Positions 30,506 to 43,922 of a stretch of DNA of 64,000 nucleotides are shown here, piece after piece. How positions within the stretch are numbered: position 1 is the stretch's first letter; every line of letters starts with the position of its first letter. The stretch is from Hybos culiciformis (lineage: Eukaryota > Arthropoda > Insecta > Diptera > Hybotidae): contig OZ023273.1 in NCBI GenBank assembly GCA_964007475.1, forward strand, positions 47,121,525-47,185,524, read 5' to 3'. The notes under the pieces were generated by a model, which saw only the letters and a program-made list of their open reading frames with translations, had not been told where the DNA came from and searched no databases. The position numbers and the translations under genes were made by a program.

Positions 30506-33500
30506 CTTAACTTATAAAGTACAAAAAAAAATTAATAATTGTGTTATAATAATAACAAAAAAGGATATTAAATTTAAACTTTGACCTCCCTTCCAGCTTC
30601 CAGGTCTAAAAAAAATTTCTCTATATTTATTTATTATCACAATTACAGGTAGCTATATAAAAAATTATTCCAATTAACATAATAATATCTGTTCTGATGT
30701 TAAAATAAAAAAATAAATATATATTAATATAATGTAAGAATTCAGTGGAAAAGTTCCATAAATAACGTAACTACTGGATTCATTTATTTGCATAGAAGTA
30801 AAAATCATTTTAAGCAATATTTTTTTGATTTAAAAAAATAAAAATAATAAATAAAATTTTAATTGCACAACATTGACGAGCTTTAAATTAAAAAGTAATT
30901 AAATAAAATTTTAAATTATTTATAAATTTAAAAATAATCAAATATAATGTCTCTGTGTAATTTCTAGTTTCTTGCTTATACATATATTATATGACACTAT
31001 AAAATTCTTGTAAAAATTTTCCGGTTAATCTTGAAGACAAATTGCATCTATAAAATTATATAATTTATAATCTGTTTAAAATTTATAGTAAACAAATTTA
31101 AATAAATATTTTCCTTTTATATATTACATGTAGGTGCTTACATACAATTATATCTTTTCATTTTTAAACTGACATAAAAATAGTTTATTTTATAAGTTTT
31201 TTAAACTGAATTTTTAATAATATTTTTTTTTTTAGATTTTATTATTGCATTTATTTTAATTACATTTTTTTTAAGAGATATAGATTATGTATTAATAGTT
31301 AAATTGAATAAATAATGTGATCAATAAAAAATAATTCAATTAATTATTAATCTGTAAATTATGATTTTTTATGATATTTTAAATTTATAAAGAAATTCTT
31401 GTTTTTAATACAGATAGATAGGTTAAATACTTTAATCGCCTTCAGTTAAAATGCACTGAACATATTGAAATTATAATAATTATTAAAACTGTATTAAAGA
31501 ATTATTGCATTTTTTTTTGTTGTTGAAAAAAATAGTAATAAACCTGTTAGTGATCTAATAAAAAAAATTTATAAAAATAAGTTAAATAGCTTAGCATACA
31601 AAGTAATATAATTTAAATTATATATAATTTCAAAATTCTGTATGCGGTCAGTAGTGATTAAGACCAATAAATCTGACAAGAGATTTAAATCAAATTATAT
31701 AAAGAGTCAAGACTGAGAATAAAGAAAGAAAGCGATTAAATTATTATATTTTTTCCTACTTAATTATAATACACTGTGTAAGCTAAAATTAAATTATGTA
31801 AATTTGGAGACAATAATTGATAGCCCTATAATTGATAGCAAGTCGTTGTCATGTTTGTTTATAATTTTTTGCAACTGCAATTTTTTGTCAATTTAAATAT
31901 TTTAATTATGTTATACAAATAAAATATAACAAATGTTTAAAAAAAATAATTTTGATGCATTAGTTTCTGTAAAAATTGAGATATATTTACTCTTTAGTTT
32001 TTATTATCTAAATTAAGATTTTAGTTTAAAATTCCCTAAATATATTACACTAAATCTATATATCTATGTATATATATATATAAATATATATAATATAACA
32101 ACCAATTTTTTTTTTTATAAATTTTAGGCGGAAGAGAAAGTTTAGTAAAAATGAATTTAAAGATTAAAAAAAAACTTTCACTGAATAATTGGTGGTTTAT
32201 TTGAAATTATTTCTTATTATAGAAAAGTAAAAAAGAAAATAATTTTTAAAATTTGAAATTTAAATAATAATTATGTAAAAATTACATATAAATAAAATAA
32301 AATTTAAAAATATTTTTATTATCTGTATAATATACGTATATATACATAGGTATATCGTATGAATATTTATAGTTTTTCACCTTGAAAATATTAATATGCA
32401 CTTGGCATAGAAAAAAAAAAAAAACTTTGACAAAATAAAAAAAATAACTAAAATAAAAATAAACAGATTTTTTTTCGCTAATAGTAATTTATAGCATCAT
32501 TTAAAAAATATATTTTTTTTAATACATACATACATATGTAAAATTGTATATAAAATTGTATATACTGGTGTACATTTTTTTCTTAATTTTGTTCAGATGT
32601 TATCCACCCACAATTAAAAAAAATCGCTCAAAATTTTATTATAAATAAAATTAGAATAATAATTCTATTAGAAAATATTATAAAATATAAAAATAATTAA
32701 ATATTTAATAAAATCAAAATAATAGTGAGATCTACTTAAAATAATAAAATGGAATAAATTGAAAATATATATTCAAAAAAGTTGTTAAAAGACAATGTAA
32801 CCATAGAATACTAAAATTCAAAACGTCAAAACAGATAATTGAATTAAAAAAAAATTATGCTACTTCTAGAAGTCGTGACAGATAATAGTATTTAGACAAT
32901 GTTCATTATTATTTAAGGTTAATTTTAAGGATGTTTAACTCTAATCAAAATAAAAAAACATTGAAAACATTAAAGTTATACTATATATCGAAATAAAGAA
33001 AAATAAAAAAATTAATTAGAAGGTTTATAAATGTTCTCATAAAGTTAAATACACATCACGTACATATAGAAAAACATAGTTTATTTTATACACCATGAAA
33101 TATTGTTTAACAGCTTATTGTATATATATTTTGTAAAAAGCTCTTTTTATATTATAAATTCATAAAAGTATTGGCTCTTAATTAATGTTTCAGAACAATG
33201 TATAAATATTATATGCCCTCTTTTTATTTTATTCTCATATATATGTATATTGAAGAGAAGTCTATCTTATTTCTACAGACTGCTTTTAATATATTGATAA
33301 ACACTGTGATGGAGTTTTCGAACTATAATGATTTGCTTTTAGAAACTATCAGAAATTCAAATTTTTGGCATTATGTTTTTTTTTTTGTAATGACCCTGAG
33401 TTATTTATTCTGAAATGCGCATTTTATTTCCATTTATTTGTAGTATCTTTATACTATTTACACATTAATGTATATATAAGCTTTTTTTTTTATAGATGGC

Positions 33501-34539
33501 TCGTTTGATATAAGGATAAATTTTTTTTTTTTTTTAATTAATTCTAATGGAAAGCTTATAAAGAAACCAGGAAAAAGATTGTTTACTTGCATTTTTAATA
33601 AAATGCATATTGATAAATTGTATAGTTAGTTAGCTTGGTTTTTTTGTTTTTCTGTATTGAATAAGCGTGTGCAAAATACACTATAAAAAAAATTAATATT
33701 AGTTATACATATATATACATAATTTGACCTAAAATCTTTGTTTGAAATTGCGCAAAAAAAATAAATTGCACAAGTTCAATTTTTATATTGTATTGGTGAC
33801 ACGTGCCGAAAAGCTTTCAAATGTTTTTATTTTATTTTTGGTAAAAAAAAAAAAAAATCTCTCTCATTGTAAAATTCTATAAGCATTATTTAATGTGTAC
33901 ATATATATTTACTATTATAGTTGTTTTTGTTGACATAATAAAATCTTATATATTCTCAACAAAATAAAAATAGATAAGTTATAAGTATCTCTCAAAAAAA
34001 ATTAAATTTTTTAGTTCTAAGAATTAAAGAATTAATATTTAGCGAAAAATTATGTAGACTCACCTTAGCCAACTTGATTTTGAATATTTCACACAAAAAT
34101 ATATGGTTTCAACACACAAAAGTTTATGATTTCAATTTCCGCGTACGGCCGCAAAAAACAATTTTTTTTAATCAGACTAAATGAAGTCTTTATGTTTAAA
34201 CTTAAAATTTATGTCGAGTTGCTATGTACCGAAAATTTTATAAAAATAACTTTTAATGTACGGAAATCACTTTATATACTACTATGTAGGTATAATTTTA
34301 TAAAATCCGCTTAAATGAATATTTCTTAGCTTGCAGTAAAATGAATTGCAGTAAACTGTGTTTTAATAAATTATATATTTTTTTTATAATTTGAAAAAAA
34401 AAAAAAAGAAAAAATACTTTAAAGGTTTGCCAAAACAATAATTTTATTAGAATTTTTTTTTTTTTTTTTAATTTTATTTTTTGTTGTTTTTGCAAATTAG
34501 AAGCTCTTACCGGCCGGTGCTGCCAACACAAGTATGAAA

Positions 34540-34548
<9 letters not shown>

Positions 34549-34570
<22 letters not shown>

Positions 34571-34571
34571 T
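34549..34571. repeat. TA microsatellite after an A run
   Basis: A run followed by about 11 TA units, then GTATATG. Confidence 0.9.
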
Positions 34572-37500
34572 GTATATGAAAATTGCATTTTTAGCTTATG
34601 TGTGGGTTTACACGAGCATTGCACTTGAATCAAGAAAATATTATATTTTTAGGAAATGAAAAAATAAATTTCAACTGCATAAGATTTCTTTAACAATATT
34701 TGTTATTTCTATTATAGGGGTATTACATTTATCTGTGTATAACGATAGTTGCAATTCCCACGCGCCAGTTTTTAATATACATTTATACAGTACATACTTC
34801 ATTTATTCAAGTATTTGAATTTATATTTCAAATTAAAAATTAAATTTATAAGAACAATTTAATTTTTTTTTTTAATTTTATATTTAATTTATTATATTTT
34901 GAAGAGTGCTAATTTAAATAATACATGATCTTTTTTTTTAAGAAAATATTTTATTTATAATAGCAAAAAATTCGATCCTTAAATAATTTTAGAATTTAAT
35001 TTAATTTTTATTTTTGCATCTGAAACAAACGACAAATATAGGTTGCGACTTATAAATTTCATATTACATTGTTAGATTTGGTTATAATTTGGTTATATTG
35101 TTGATTTATATTCAAAAAAAAAAAAAAAAAGAATATAAATCAAGAATCATTTCTTCAATTTGAATTAAATAGAGTCGAACTTTGCTTTTATTCATTTTGA
35201 TGTCAACGTAAAAATTAAAAGTATTAAATATGTATATTATAGGTACTTATTTATATTTTTAAAACAAGCTTCAGGAATGCTTTTTTTTTTAAATTATATT
35301 TTAAAATCATTGAACTATGTATTTATTTAATATGACGTCAAGGATTTTAAATATTTAAACTGGAATTTTATGTCGTGTCATGCTTTCAATGTTTATTTTT
35401 TATGTATATGGGACTTCTAGTATCATAAAACACAGTCAGTTATCGAGCACTGAATGTATCGAACATTTTTTTTTAAAAAGTATGATTGTTCAAATCTTAA
35501 TCAAAAAATAATTATATTTGAAATAATTTGTAAATACATAGTTCAATTTTCATTCTCTAATCGGTAAAGTGTAACACTATAAATAATGTGTTCAATAACC
35601 AAATACCTACTAAATAAGTTGTATAGGCATAATAATTAGAATAAAAAATTCAAATTTCAAATTTACAAATTCAATAAAATAATAATATGAATAATAAAAT
35701 TATCCTTGGGGTTTCTTTATTTTCATACTTAATTAATACTATTTACTTATCAAATTTATTATACAAATATATGGACAAGTCTTTGTTATTGAAACTAAAA
35801 TAGCTTCTAAACTTTGATGCATTATTTAAAAAAAAAATGCATTTTTTCAGAGATTGCGCATTTATAAACTTTACCGGTAAAAATATTTTATACCAAATGG
35901 TTTAAAAAAAATTAAAAACTTATATTTAAAATTGCATTGTTATACTTGCTATAAATATTATAGAGCTTTAGTTTTACTTTTTATGTAGGTACTTATAAAA
36001 TACAATATAGGTATGTATATAAATTCAAAATGCATAAATACATACATTTTGTACTGATGCAAGAAAAAAAAAAAAAAACTAAAATATATGCATTGGGGCT
36101 TTTTTTTTCCATAAAATCTAAATTGACCTTGAGAATGCAACATATTATATGGATGTGAAAAATAAATGCCTTGACAAAGCTTATGGTTAGAGGACATTTA
36201 TATGTACAGTATACAATATAAAAAACATTAAAATAGAAATTTTAATGATTTTATAAGTTATATCAAATATAATAAAATAACCATAAGAAATAAAACAATT
36301 TTTTTTTATGTGTAAAAAAATAAGGACACTACTTGAAAGTATTTTTTTAACAACTTAAATAATATGAAAATTGTTATGATTACTGCATTCATAAAAAAAA
36401 ATTTCCATATTATTGGAGAAATATGGAAAACAGTACAGCTGCATGAACAAATATTTCGCCAGTAAACTTCCAAAGTTATAAATTTCAAAGAAAAGTAAAG
36501 TAAAGCTATGATGCACGATGTTGGGTACGATTTTGATTATTTTTGAAATAGTTTGCTTTAGTTTTTTGTCTCTATATATTACTATAATATGGTTTCATTA
36601 ATTTTTTTTTGTCAAATATGTCAGTTCTATATTACAATTTTATAATTTTACTTATAGCATTATTATCTAAAATAATAACTATAGGTAACTATTTAACTTA
36701 AACGATGTTTCTTCTACAGTTTTGTCTCTAATGTTTTCTTTCGTTATAAATATAGAATTATAGTTTTTAGTGCACTTACATTATTATTTTATAATGAATT
36801 ATATTACAATGCCTAAAATCATTGAATAGAAAATATTATTAATTTACTTTTCATTGTTTTTTATATTAAAGTATAATCTACTTTTGTATATTATCACTTT
36901 AATTATGTTAAAATTATATGATTTTGAATAAAAAATTACAAAAGAAAAAAAAATTATTAAAGAAACGATTCTTTAGGCGCAAATTGTACATGGTTATTAT
37001 ATATCAGATTTGTAAATAAAATAAATACCGATTTGTTAATGCATTTTAATTACCTAATTAATAGATAATTTTATGAATAGTTATTTTTATACTTTATATT
37101 GGGTTGGAATCCATAAATAATAAATAAGTTTTTACAATTAAAATTTTCTTCGCATTCCGTTCAAGAAATGAAATAATGGTTTGGATTTTTACAATAAATA
37201 ATTGAGAAATGATTATGTTCCTCGACCTTAAAAAAAAATCCCCCAAAAGTAAAATTTATATTCTACTATTATAGTTATTTATTTACAAAAATATTATATA
37301 AAAATGTAAAAACTTTGTTTAACTGTATTGTATGTATTGAAACGACATAAAGGAAAATAAATGAATAAATGAAATTATTTTTATTTCATGAAAATTATTA
37401 TATTTATACACGTGTATTTATGTACGACTAGTATTATATGTATATAAATGTAATATGTATAATTTAATAAAATAAAGTATTTTGCTAAGTTAAAAATAAA

Positions 37501-38679
37501 ATATAAAATAAAATTTAGCCTTCCTGCCTAATTATTTTTTTGGCCTTGTACATAACTTCATTTGAACTCCGAAAATATTTTTAAACAATCAAAATATTAC
37601 AATTTTTTATTTTTATTTTTTTTTCGTATTTATTTTGAAGATTATTTCTTTAATAACATTATGATCTCATTCTATTAATATTTTCCAATAGATATGTAGG
37701 AAACTTAAAATTTATAATAATATTTAAAAAATTTGATGACGGAATTTGTTTTTTTTTTTAAGTATATATTTAAGTATTTGAGTTAAAAAACAAAATCAAA
37801 TAGAATGCAATAAGAATTTGCAATATTTTAATGCTAAATTAATTAATTAAGTATAAAATATAAAAAAAAGTCATTAATTAAAACTTTTTACATATACATA
37901 TAATATTTCAAATCTATAATCCTAATGACGTGTTTTTAATAAGCTTCAGAACGGGTTCAGAATTTTAAAGGTTAATTTTGGCGATCCTGCTTGTGTATTT
38001 GTGGTTAATTGCGTATATCCCCGAAAAATACTGAAAATATTATTTAATTATATGTTTGGACCGATTCTAATCTAATCGTAACATTTATTTGTATAAACAT
38101 TTTCATTTACGATAAAATTCTCGCGATTATTTTTATATGCTAAGCTAAAAATATAAAAACAAATCATATTTTTTACCCCAATACATTAGAAAATATCTAT
38201 GCTAATTTTTTATTATATATATTTTTTATGCTGTAGAGAATTTTGTGTATTACAATTCAAGGTTATATTATTTGAAAAAAAAAAAAAAAAGTAATCAAGA
38301 AATAAAAAAATAAAATATTTTGAACATAAATATGTATCTAATGTTCTATGCGAATTATTTTTAAGTTTTATTTTTTTAATTTGTTGATTTTTTTTTTCTT
38401 ATTATTTGGGTGGGATATTATTTACTGTATTATAGGCATGAAAAATAAATAGTTTAGAAATTTTTTTTTTAGATTGTATAACAACATTAATTAAATAATA
38501 ATATTTAACATATTTTTTATTGAAAATTTTTCATGAAAAAAAATGAGGGAAAATTAAAATCATAATTTAATTCTAACAATTTATCAATCAATGAAGTATA
38601 ATTATAATTTTTTCGTTTGAAGATTCTGTATATTTATTTTGATATTATTTATGTTTCCAATTAAATCATATTTTCCTAC

Positions 38680-38924
38680 CTTTCTTTTACGCGGAGTTTC
38701 ATCATTGTAGTCCATGCCAATCCCTTCATCTGAAGTCGATAGCGATGTAGTTCGTATTCGTGATGCAGAATTGCCATTTATAATAACTATGCCACCATTG
38801 GCATCAATTAATTGTGTTGTCACATTAGTAGTTCCATCATCACTTAATGGAGGTGACGATGTTCCTGAGCTCCAAGAAGCACTACTACTTCCTGGACTTG
38901 AACCAAGATTTGTATTCCATTGAG
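38680..38924 (-). CDS. Glut4EF: Third Glut4EF-like exon, serine/proline-rich and ending in PRKRK before the expected zinc finger
   Basis: This 245-nt minus-strand exon has acceptor AAATTAG|CTC (AG at 38926-38925) and donor AAAG|GTAGGA. Two bases complete an Ala codon, then 81 codons end in phase 0. The order is QWNTNLGSSPGSSSASWSSG, then TSSPPLSDDG, a Thr/Asn/Gln stretch, an Ile/Val-rich segment, and DEGIGMDYNDETPRKRK. In vertebrate ZNF395-type proteins a W-S-G-S-S-G/S-T-P-S-P-P stretch and an acidic run into PRKRK sit immediately before the single C2H2 finger, so the layout agrees. PRKRK is a likely nuclear-localisation signal. Translation past the donor runs into low-complexity sequence and a stop, so splicing there is well supported. 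The + strand ORF covering the same bases is a shadow. Confidence 0.9.
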
Positions 38925-39007
38925 CTAATTTAATAACAAAAAAAAAAAGTTAAGTTAATAAGTTTTTTTTGTATTTTCAAATTTTAATTTGATAAAATTT
39001 TAAAAAC
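38925..39007 (-). other. 83-bp intron between second and third exons
   Basis: It is bounded on the minus strand by GTTTTTAAAA and TTAAATTAG, with phase-1 codon splitting (G|CT, Ala). It is AT-rich with a T tract next to an A run. It is the only small intron of the four seen; the others are at least 8 kb, 16.2 kb and at least 38.6 kb. Removing it keeps the frame open across both exons. Confidence 0.85.
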
Positions 39008-39150
39008 CTGTGCTGGGTGAACGCGGTGAACAAGACAAGCTCATAAGTACCAAAGCTGCATTGCATGCATCCATTTCGTTTTCATCACGAAAATGTGTTA
39101 AGAAATTATCGCGTTCATCTTGTGAATATGATGGCCTTCGTTTACGTGAA
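39008..39150 (-). CDS. Glut4EF: Second Glut4EF-like exon, carrying the MDAC..AALVLMSLSCSP signature
   Basis: This 143-nt minus-strand exon has acceptor TTATTTCAG|TTC (AG at 39152-39151) and donor ACAG|GTTTTTA. Its first base completes the AA left by the upstream exon (Asn). Forty-seven codons and one leftover base follow. The peptide begins with a basic run, SRKRRPSYS, a possible nuclear-localisation signal and phosphorylation context. It goes on to an acidic linker and the hydrophobic-serine motif AALVLMSLSCSPRSP. That motif matches the best-conserved block outside the zinc finger in ZNF395/SLC2A4RG proteins, where it follows NIDVP as it does here. The donor has T at +3 to +6, which is weak and could allow alternative splicing. 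Members of this family are nuclear DNA-binding regulators; human relatives were described as binding the GLUT4 enhancer and a huntingtin promoter element. Confidence 0.9.
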
Positions 39151-41138
39151 CTGAAATAAATTAATAATATAAATGAAAATCAATAATTTAAATTATATTT
39201 TTATTATTATGTTGCAATTGCAAATAAAAATGATAGGTATGTTTTAGGAAAGAGAATAATATAGACGGAACAATTTTTGCTCAATCTTATATATATATAG
39301 ATATGAAAGAGCATTGAGGAGCATAATTTTTGTTCTAAACTCTCAATTCTAATTCACCAGGAGAACAAATTTTTATCATTTTATATTATTTGAACAAATA
39401 AAAATTTTACGATATTCATAAAATGGTTGTTGTCATCGCAATAAAAATAAAATAATTTTCAAGGAATTGTCTTTTCTTTAACTTTCTTTAATTCGAACAT
39501 CATCATTGTCTCAATAATTTTGTTTATTATTGAATAATATCGTGTTATAATTTTTTGTTTTTTTTGTTCAATAAGAAAATATTTTTTAACTAACATACTA
39601 ACCTAAATTTCTGAATAATTTCATAAATTATTTATTTATTATTACAAATAAAAATTATAATATTATTATTATTTCTTTTTCTTGAGAAAACAATTTTTAT
39701 TATATAAATAATTTTTATTTTAATTTGGCTAAGAGAAGATGTAAATCAGAATAAAAAATTATTTAATATTTTATTATTGAATAATTTCTCATATTACAAT
39801 TATATATCAAGTAATACATTTTAAAAATTATAATTACATTTATATATATGATCAGAGAATATTCTTTATTTTTCAATAATATTTTTATTTGTATAATTCG
39901 TTTAATTTTTGTATAATTGTTTTTATATAATTAAATTATAAATACATTTTTTTTGTACGACACAAATGTAAGTATTTGTATTCGCAGCGAAAATAGCATG
40001 TATAAAACCAATATATCGTCGGTGAGCCTACAAAAGCCGCTATGTGTTCAACCAAGTAAATTTTGATCTCCGTTCGTTTTCCGTCTCCTTCCCTATTTTT
40101 GAATTTTGGTTTTTTTTGGACCAAATATCTTATATTGAAAATTTATTATTTAAAACTGTATTTAACTATTCGATTAAAAAAAACCCTATAAAGTAGATAG
40201 TGAGAATTGTAAACATAAATATATAGGTCCTATGATGTACAACGCATTATTTTGTAATATTTCGTTACCTACAGTATGCAATGTTCCATTAAAGAAATGA
40301 AAAAGGAATAAGGCAGTTTACAAAAAAATAAAAAAATAAATTATAATTAATAAAATTTACAATACTCATTTTTCACATATACCTAGCAATATTTTATTTG
40401 GTTGAGATAGTGTATCTTTATAAAATAAATATATATATTTTTTTTAATTGAATACGAAAATCACAAAGGCGTGTATATTGTACCAGACCTCTTTGATTAT
40501 ATACATATTATGTAGTACATTATTATTATTTTTTATATATTTTCATTTTATCATTATTATTACTACTATTACTATATGTATAGTGGTTCTGTTATTATAA
40601 ATATTCAAATTTCTATGTAAGTACATTTATTCATTATTATTAACATATTTAAAATTTAATTTAAGATCATTGTTATTTTTTTTTTCATTTTTTTTTAGTT
40701 TCACGTGTGGGTATAAGTGATCGTGCAAAAAAAAAAAAAATTGTACAAATATTTTTCACATACCCTGACCTTGCTCAATTACTCAAAATACATAATTACA
40801 TAATAAAAACGCGCAACATAAAAAAACAAATTTTTTTTTTTTAAATCTAAAGAGATTTTAGAATAAAAATAACTATATTTTAATTTAAAGTACATCGCGG
40901 CGTTTCGCATATTTTATGAGCATACAAAATTTCGGTAATGATGATGTATAATTGCCTCTTTTTAGCTTATTCATATACAATATTATTTATTTATTTTATT
41001 TTTAATTCCTCGTTATAAACATACATATTTGTATTTATAAAATTTTAGTTTATAATGGTGATAAAAGATATTTTATTTTTTAATTACTTTGAAATTAATT
41101 ACAGGAAAGTGAATGATTTTTATGATATTCGAATAAAA

Positions 41139-41288
41139 TTTCACCGTGAAGTAATAAATTTATTTTGTTAAACCAATCAAATATATATCCTAAAATATTT
41201 TCAGCGAATATTATTTATGCGATATTTATCATTTTTAGAAAAACAAAAAGAAGATATTAAAATTAAATCGTTTCACTTCACGGTGAAA
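41139..41288. mobile_element. Candidate 150-bp MITE bounded by a perfect 14-bp inverted repeat
   Basis: TTTCACCGTGAAGT (41139-41152) and ACTTCACGGTGAAA (41275-41288) are exact reverse complements; the interior is AT-rich. Each arm is itself a near-palindrome around TTCACCGTGAA. I cannot define a target duplication, and the superfamily is unknown. Confidence 0.45.
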
Positions 41289-43701
41289 CCATATTTTTAA
41301 TATATATATTTTTTTGTTTTAAATCGAAGATAATTGTTAACGCGTTAAGTTATAAAATTATATATGTACTTCATCATTGACTAACTAATAGATGGGCGCA
41401 TACAATTTCTTAAGGTACTTTTAGCTCTTTGTAAAAATATAATAAATATAAAATAGAATGGTTTTAGACACTTAACATATTCTGGAAGAAAAAATTACAC
41501 TAGTAGTATGTATAAATGTGCAAATGAATTGTTATTACAGTATTTTGTTTTATAGAAATTAATTTTTATTATTTTTCGCTTTTAAATAGAGAATGCAATA
41601 TGTTAATAAAATTATTTTTGAAATAACTTTTTATGTAAATATTTTAAGAATTACAGTTCAACGAAACATTTAAAACTCATTATTGGAATAGTGCGTGTGC
41701 TAGATTGTCATCATAATAACCAACAGATGTCCTAGCTGTATGTAGCGTTTTCCAAAAACTCGTCATAATCACAATCACGATGGAGTAACCAGAACTATGC
41801 GAGTTATTTAATTTTCAACAAAATTATAATTTTTTTTATAAACTAGGCGTTGCAAAGAAATGTTCATTTCAAATTAATATGTTGTTGTAGCCCAGATAAT
41901 TATAAAATCATATTCTTTTTCATAATTTTTCTTTTATTCAGATATATTATGTATATACAATTATTGTACATATATGTATATACATATGCATATATATTTT
42001 TTTTTAAATAACAGAAAATAAAACTAAATAATGTATTTCGCAATAAAAAACATAAAACAAATTATATGTTATCATTTCTATGATTTTTTTTTTTTGCAAT
42101 GCATCAGTAAAAAATGCATTAATTTTTTTTATTTTTTAATGTTTTTTTCTTAATGATTTTAGAAAGCAAGTAAACACCTAAATCTAGATTGGGTCAAGTT
42201 AGTTCCATTAAAAAAATATTACTTTAGCTACGTACAGCTATTAAAGGAAAATTATTCTTCAGTATAGTATATAGATATATAGTTATATGTAATTTTATAA
42301 TAATGTTAATATTCAATATAAAAAGAAAATAAATTTTATTTTTTTTTATATAAGTGTGTTTCTTTAATGCATTTTAATCAAATTCGAAATCAAAAACTAC
42401 TTAATAATAATAAAAAAAATTATTTGAAAAATTACTTTCAAATAATGTTGTATGAACATAAAAACAAGGTTATAATTACATCAATTATTTCTTAGAATAA
42501 ATGTATAGAAATAAAGTAGTTCAATTTTTTAGATTAGAATTTCAACAAAAAATATTTTTTAAATATTTAAAAAAAAATTATTTCGTTAAGTCCCAGCATG
42601 TATATATTTCGATAATGTAGGCGAATGATATCCTCTTAAGCTAGGATATATATACTTTTTTCACAATATTTTTTTAATTTTTAGAGTTTTCTGTTCCGTT
42701 TTTAGACTTCAATTGATTTTATGTGTCTGTGTATATTAAAGCGTATGTTTGTTTTTTTGCCATTAATCTTTGATTGCCTTGTTTTTCTCTCATCTCTCGT
42801 TGTGATCAGCCCATTGTATATTTATCAATTGATTCGGGAAATTCCTTTATTTTTCGTTTTGAAGTTAGTTTTTAAATATTTATAAATAATTCCAAATCCA
42901 TAAGCTTTACGAACAATAATTTTCTGTATGAGAATTTTCTCAAGTATTTTTTTTCCAATAATATTTAAATAAAGGCAAATTGTCAAATATCTACGAATAA
43001 AATTAGTTATTTAAATTTCTTTATGTATATTTTATATTTAGGTATATGAAAGAAACAAATTTACATAAATGTGTACATAATGTATTTATGTTCAATATAC
43101 GATGTAAGTATATTTATTGAATAAAAATTATTGACATATTTTATAAGATTTGAACTTTATGTACGAACATTATTTATTCTTCAGAATTGCGAAAACAGAA
43201 AAAAAATATTTTATATGACTCAATTATGTTTTTTTTTCATTAAAAAGAATTTATTTATGTACATATTTTTTATTTTTTTTTGTAAGTTTAAATGCATTAA
43301 GAAAAGTCGGACAAATAATAATAAATAAAAATATACATATACATTTAATAAGCCATGTAATGTAATTTGTGAATATATAAAAAAGAAAATAAAAATTCAA
43401 AAAGCCTTTATACAATATCTTTTATAATGTTATTTTTTTATTAAGTATAAAAAATACATAAAAAAAATTTCACAGAAACTACAGTGTATATAGTAGTAGG
43501 TATATCATCCATATTTATATATTTTTTCAATAATTTCATAATAATTTCTTTCAATATAATATGATTTCGTATGAAATTGCATGCTTTTAGAAAATTTTAT
43601 TTTTTTTTATTATTATTTTAAAATTGGAATTTTTAGAAAATCAACATAAACATACTATATTATTAATTCTTCTGAATTCTAAATAATATCATATAAGTAT
43701 A

Positions 43702-43922
43702 ACCATAGATTAAGAATACAGGAAGATTGGAAGCTTCATACAACATTTTTTCAGTCTTTTTTGGTATTTTATTGTGAAGGTGTTAGTAAAACTAAATAAA
43801 ATTCTTTTTATACATTGATAATTATCACATATTTTATTTTGTTTTACTAACACATTGACTTAAAAATACCAAAAATAATGTTGTATGAAGCTTCCCATCT
43901 TTCTGTATTCTTAATCTATGGT
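43702..43922. mobile_element. Near-complete palindromic (fold-back) MITE, 221 bp
   Basis: The left arm starts ACCATAGATTAAGAATACAG and continues through GAAGCTTCATACAACATT to GTGTTAGTAAAAC-type sequence. The right arm is its reverse complement (ends CTGTATTCTTAATCTATGGT). The arms are about 90-100 bp and differ by scattered substitutions and a roughly 9-bp insertion (TTTCAGTCT) in the left arm. Only about 30 bp separates them. ATA flanks both sides (43699-43701, 43923-43925), compatible with a 2-3 bp target duplication as in Tc1/mariner or PIF/Harbinger relatives. There is no coding potential. Confidence 0.75.

Larger units (their letters stand above)
1..38679 (-). other. Part of a very long intron downstream of the third exon
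   Basis: From the donor at 38679-38678 to the window edge I find no exon that continues the protein. In particular I see no Cys-x4-Cys-Gly-Lys...His zinc-finger pattern on the minus strand. The sequence is almost entirely AT-rich with A and T runs, TA/AAT microsatellites and scattered TACCTAC-type words. Exceptions listed separately are a tandem duplication near 4.3 kb, a Helitron-like end near 12.1 kb, short tandem repeats near 16.7 and 26.3 kb, and a hAT-type MITE near 30.4 kb. I see nothing definable in 4.4-12.0, 12.5-16.6, 16.7-26.3, 26.4-30.3 or 30.6-38.6 kb. A small exon, miRNA or enhancer could be missed by eye. Confidence 0.75.

Noticed and set aside
34298..34633. 111-codon minus-strand ORF
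   Set aside because: It consists of Lys, Phe, Ile and Tyr runs from homopolymers and a TA microsatellite; no credible protein.
38714..38923. + strand ORF opposite the third exon
   Set aside because: Antisense shadow of the coding exon. The minus strand has the splice signals, frame continuity and family motifs.
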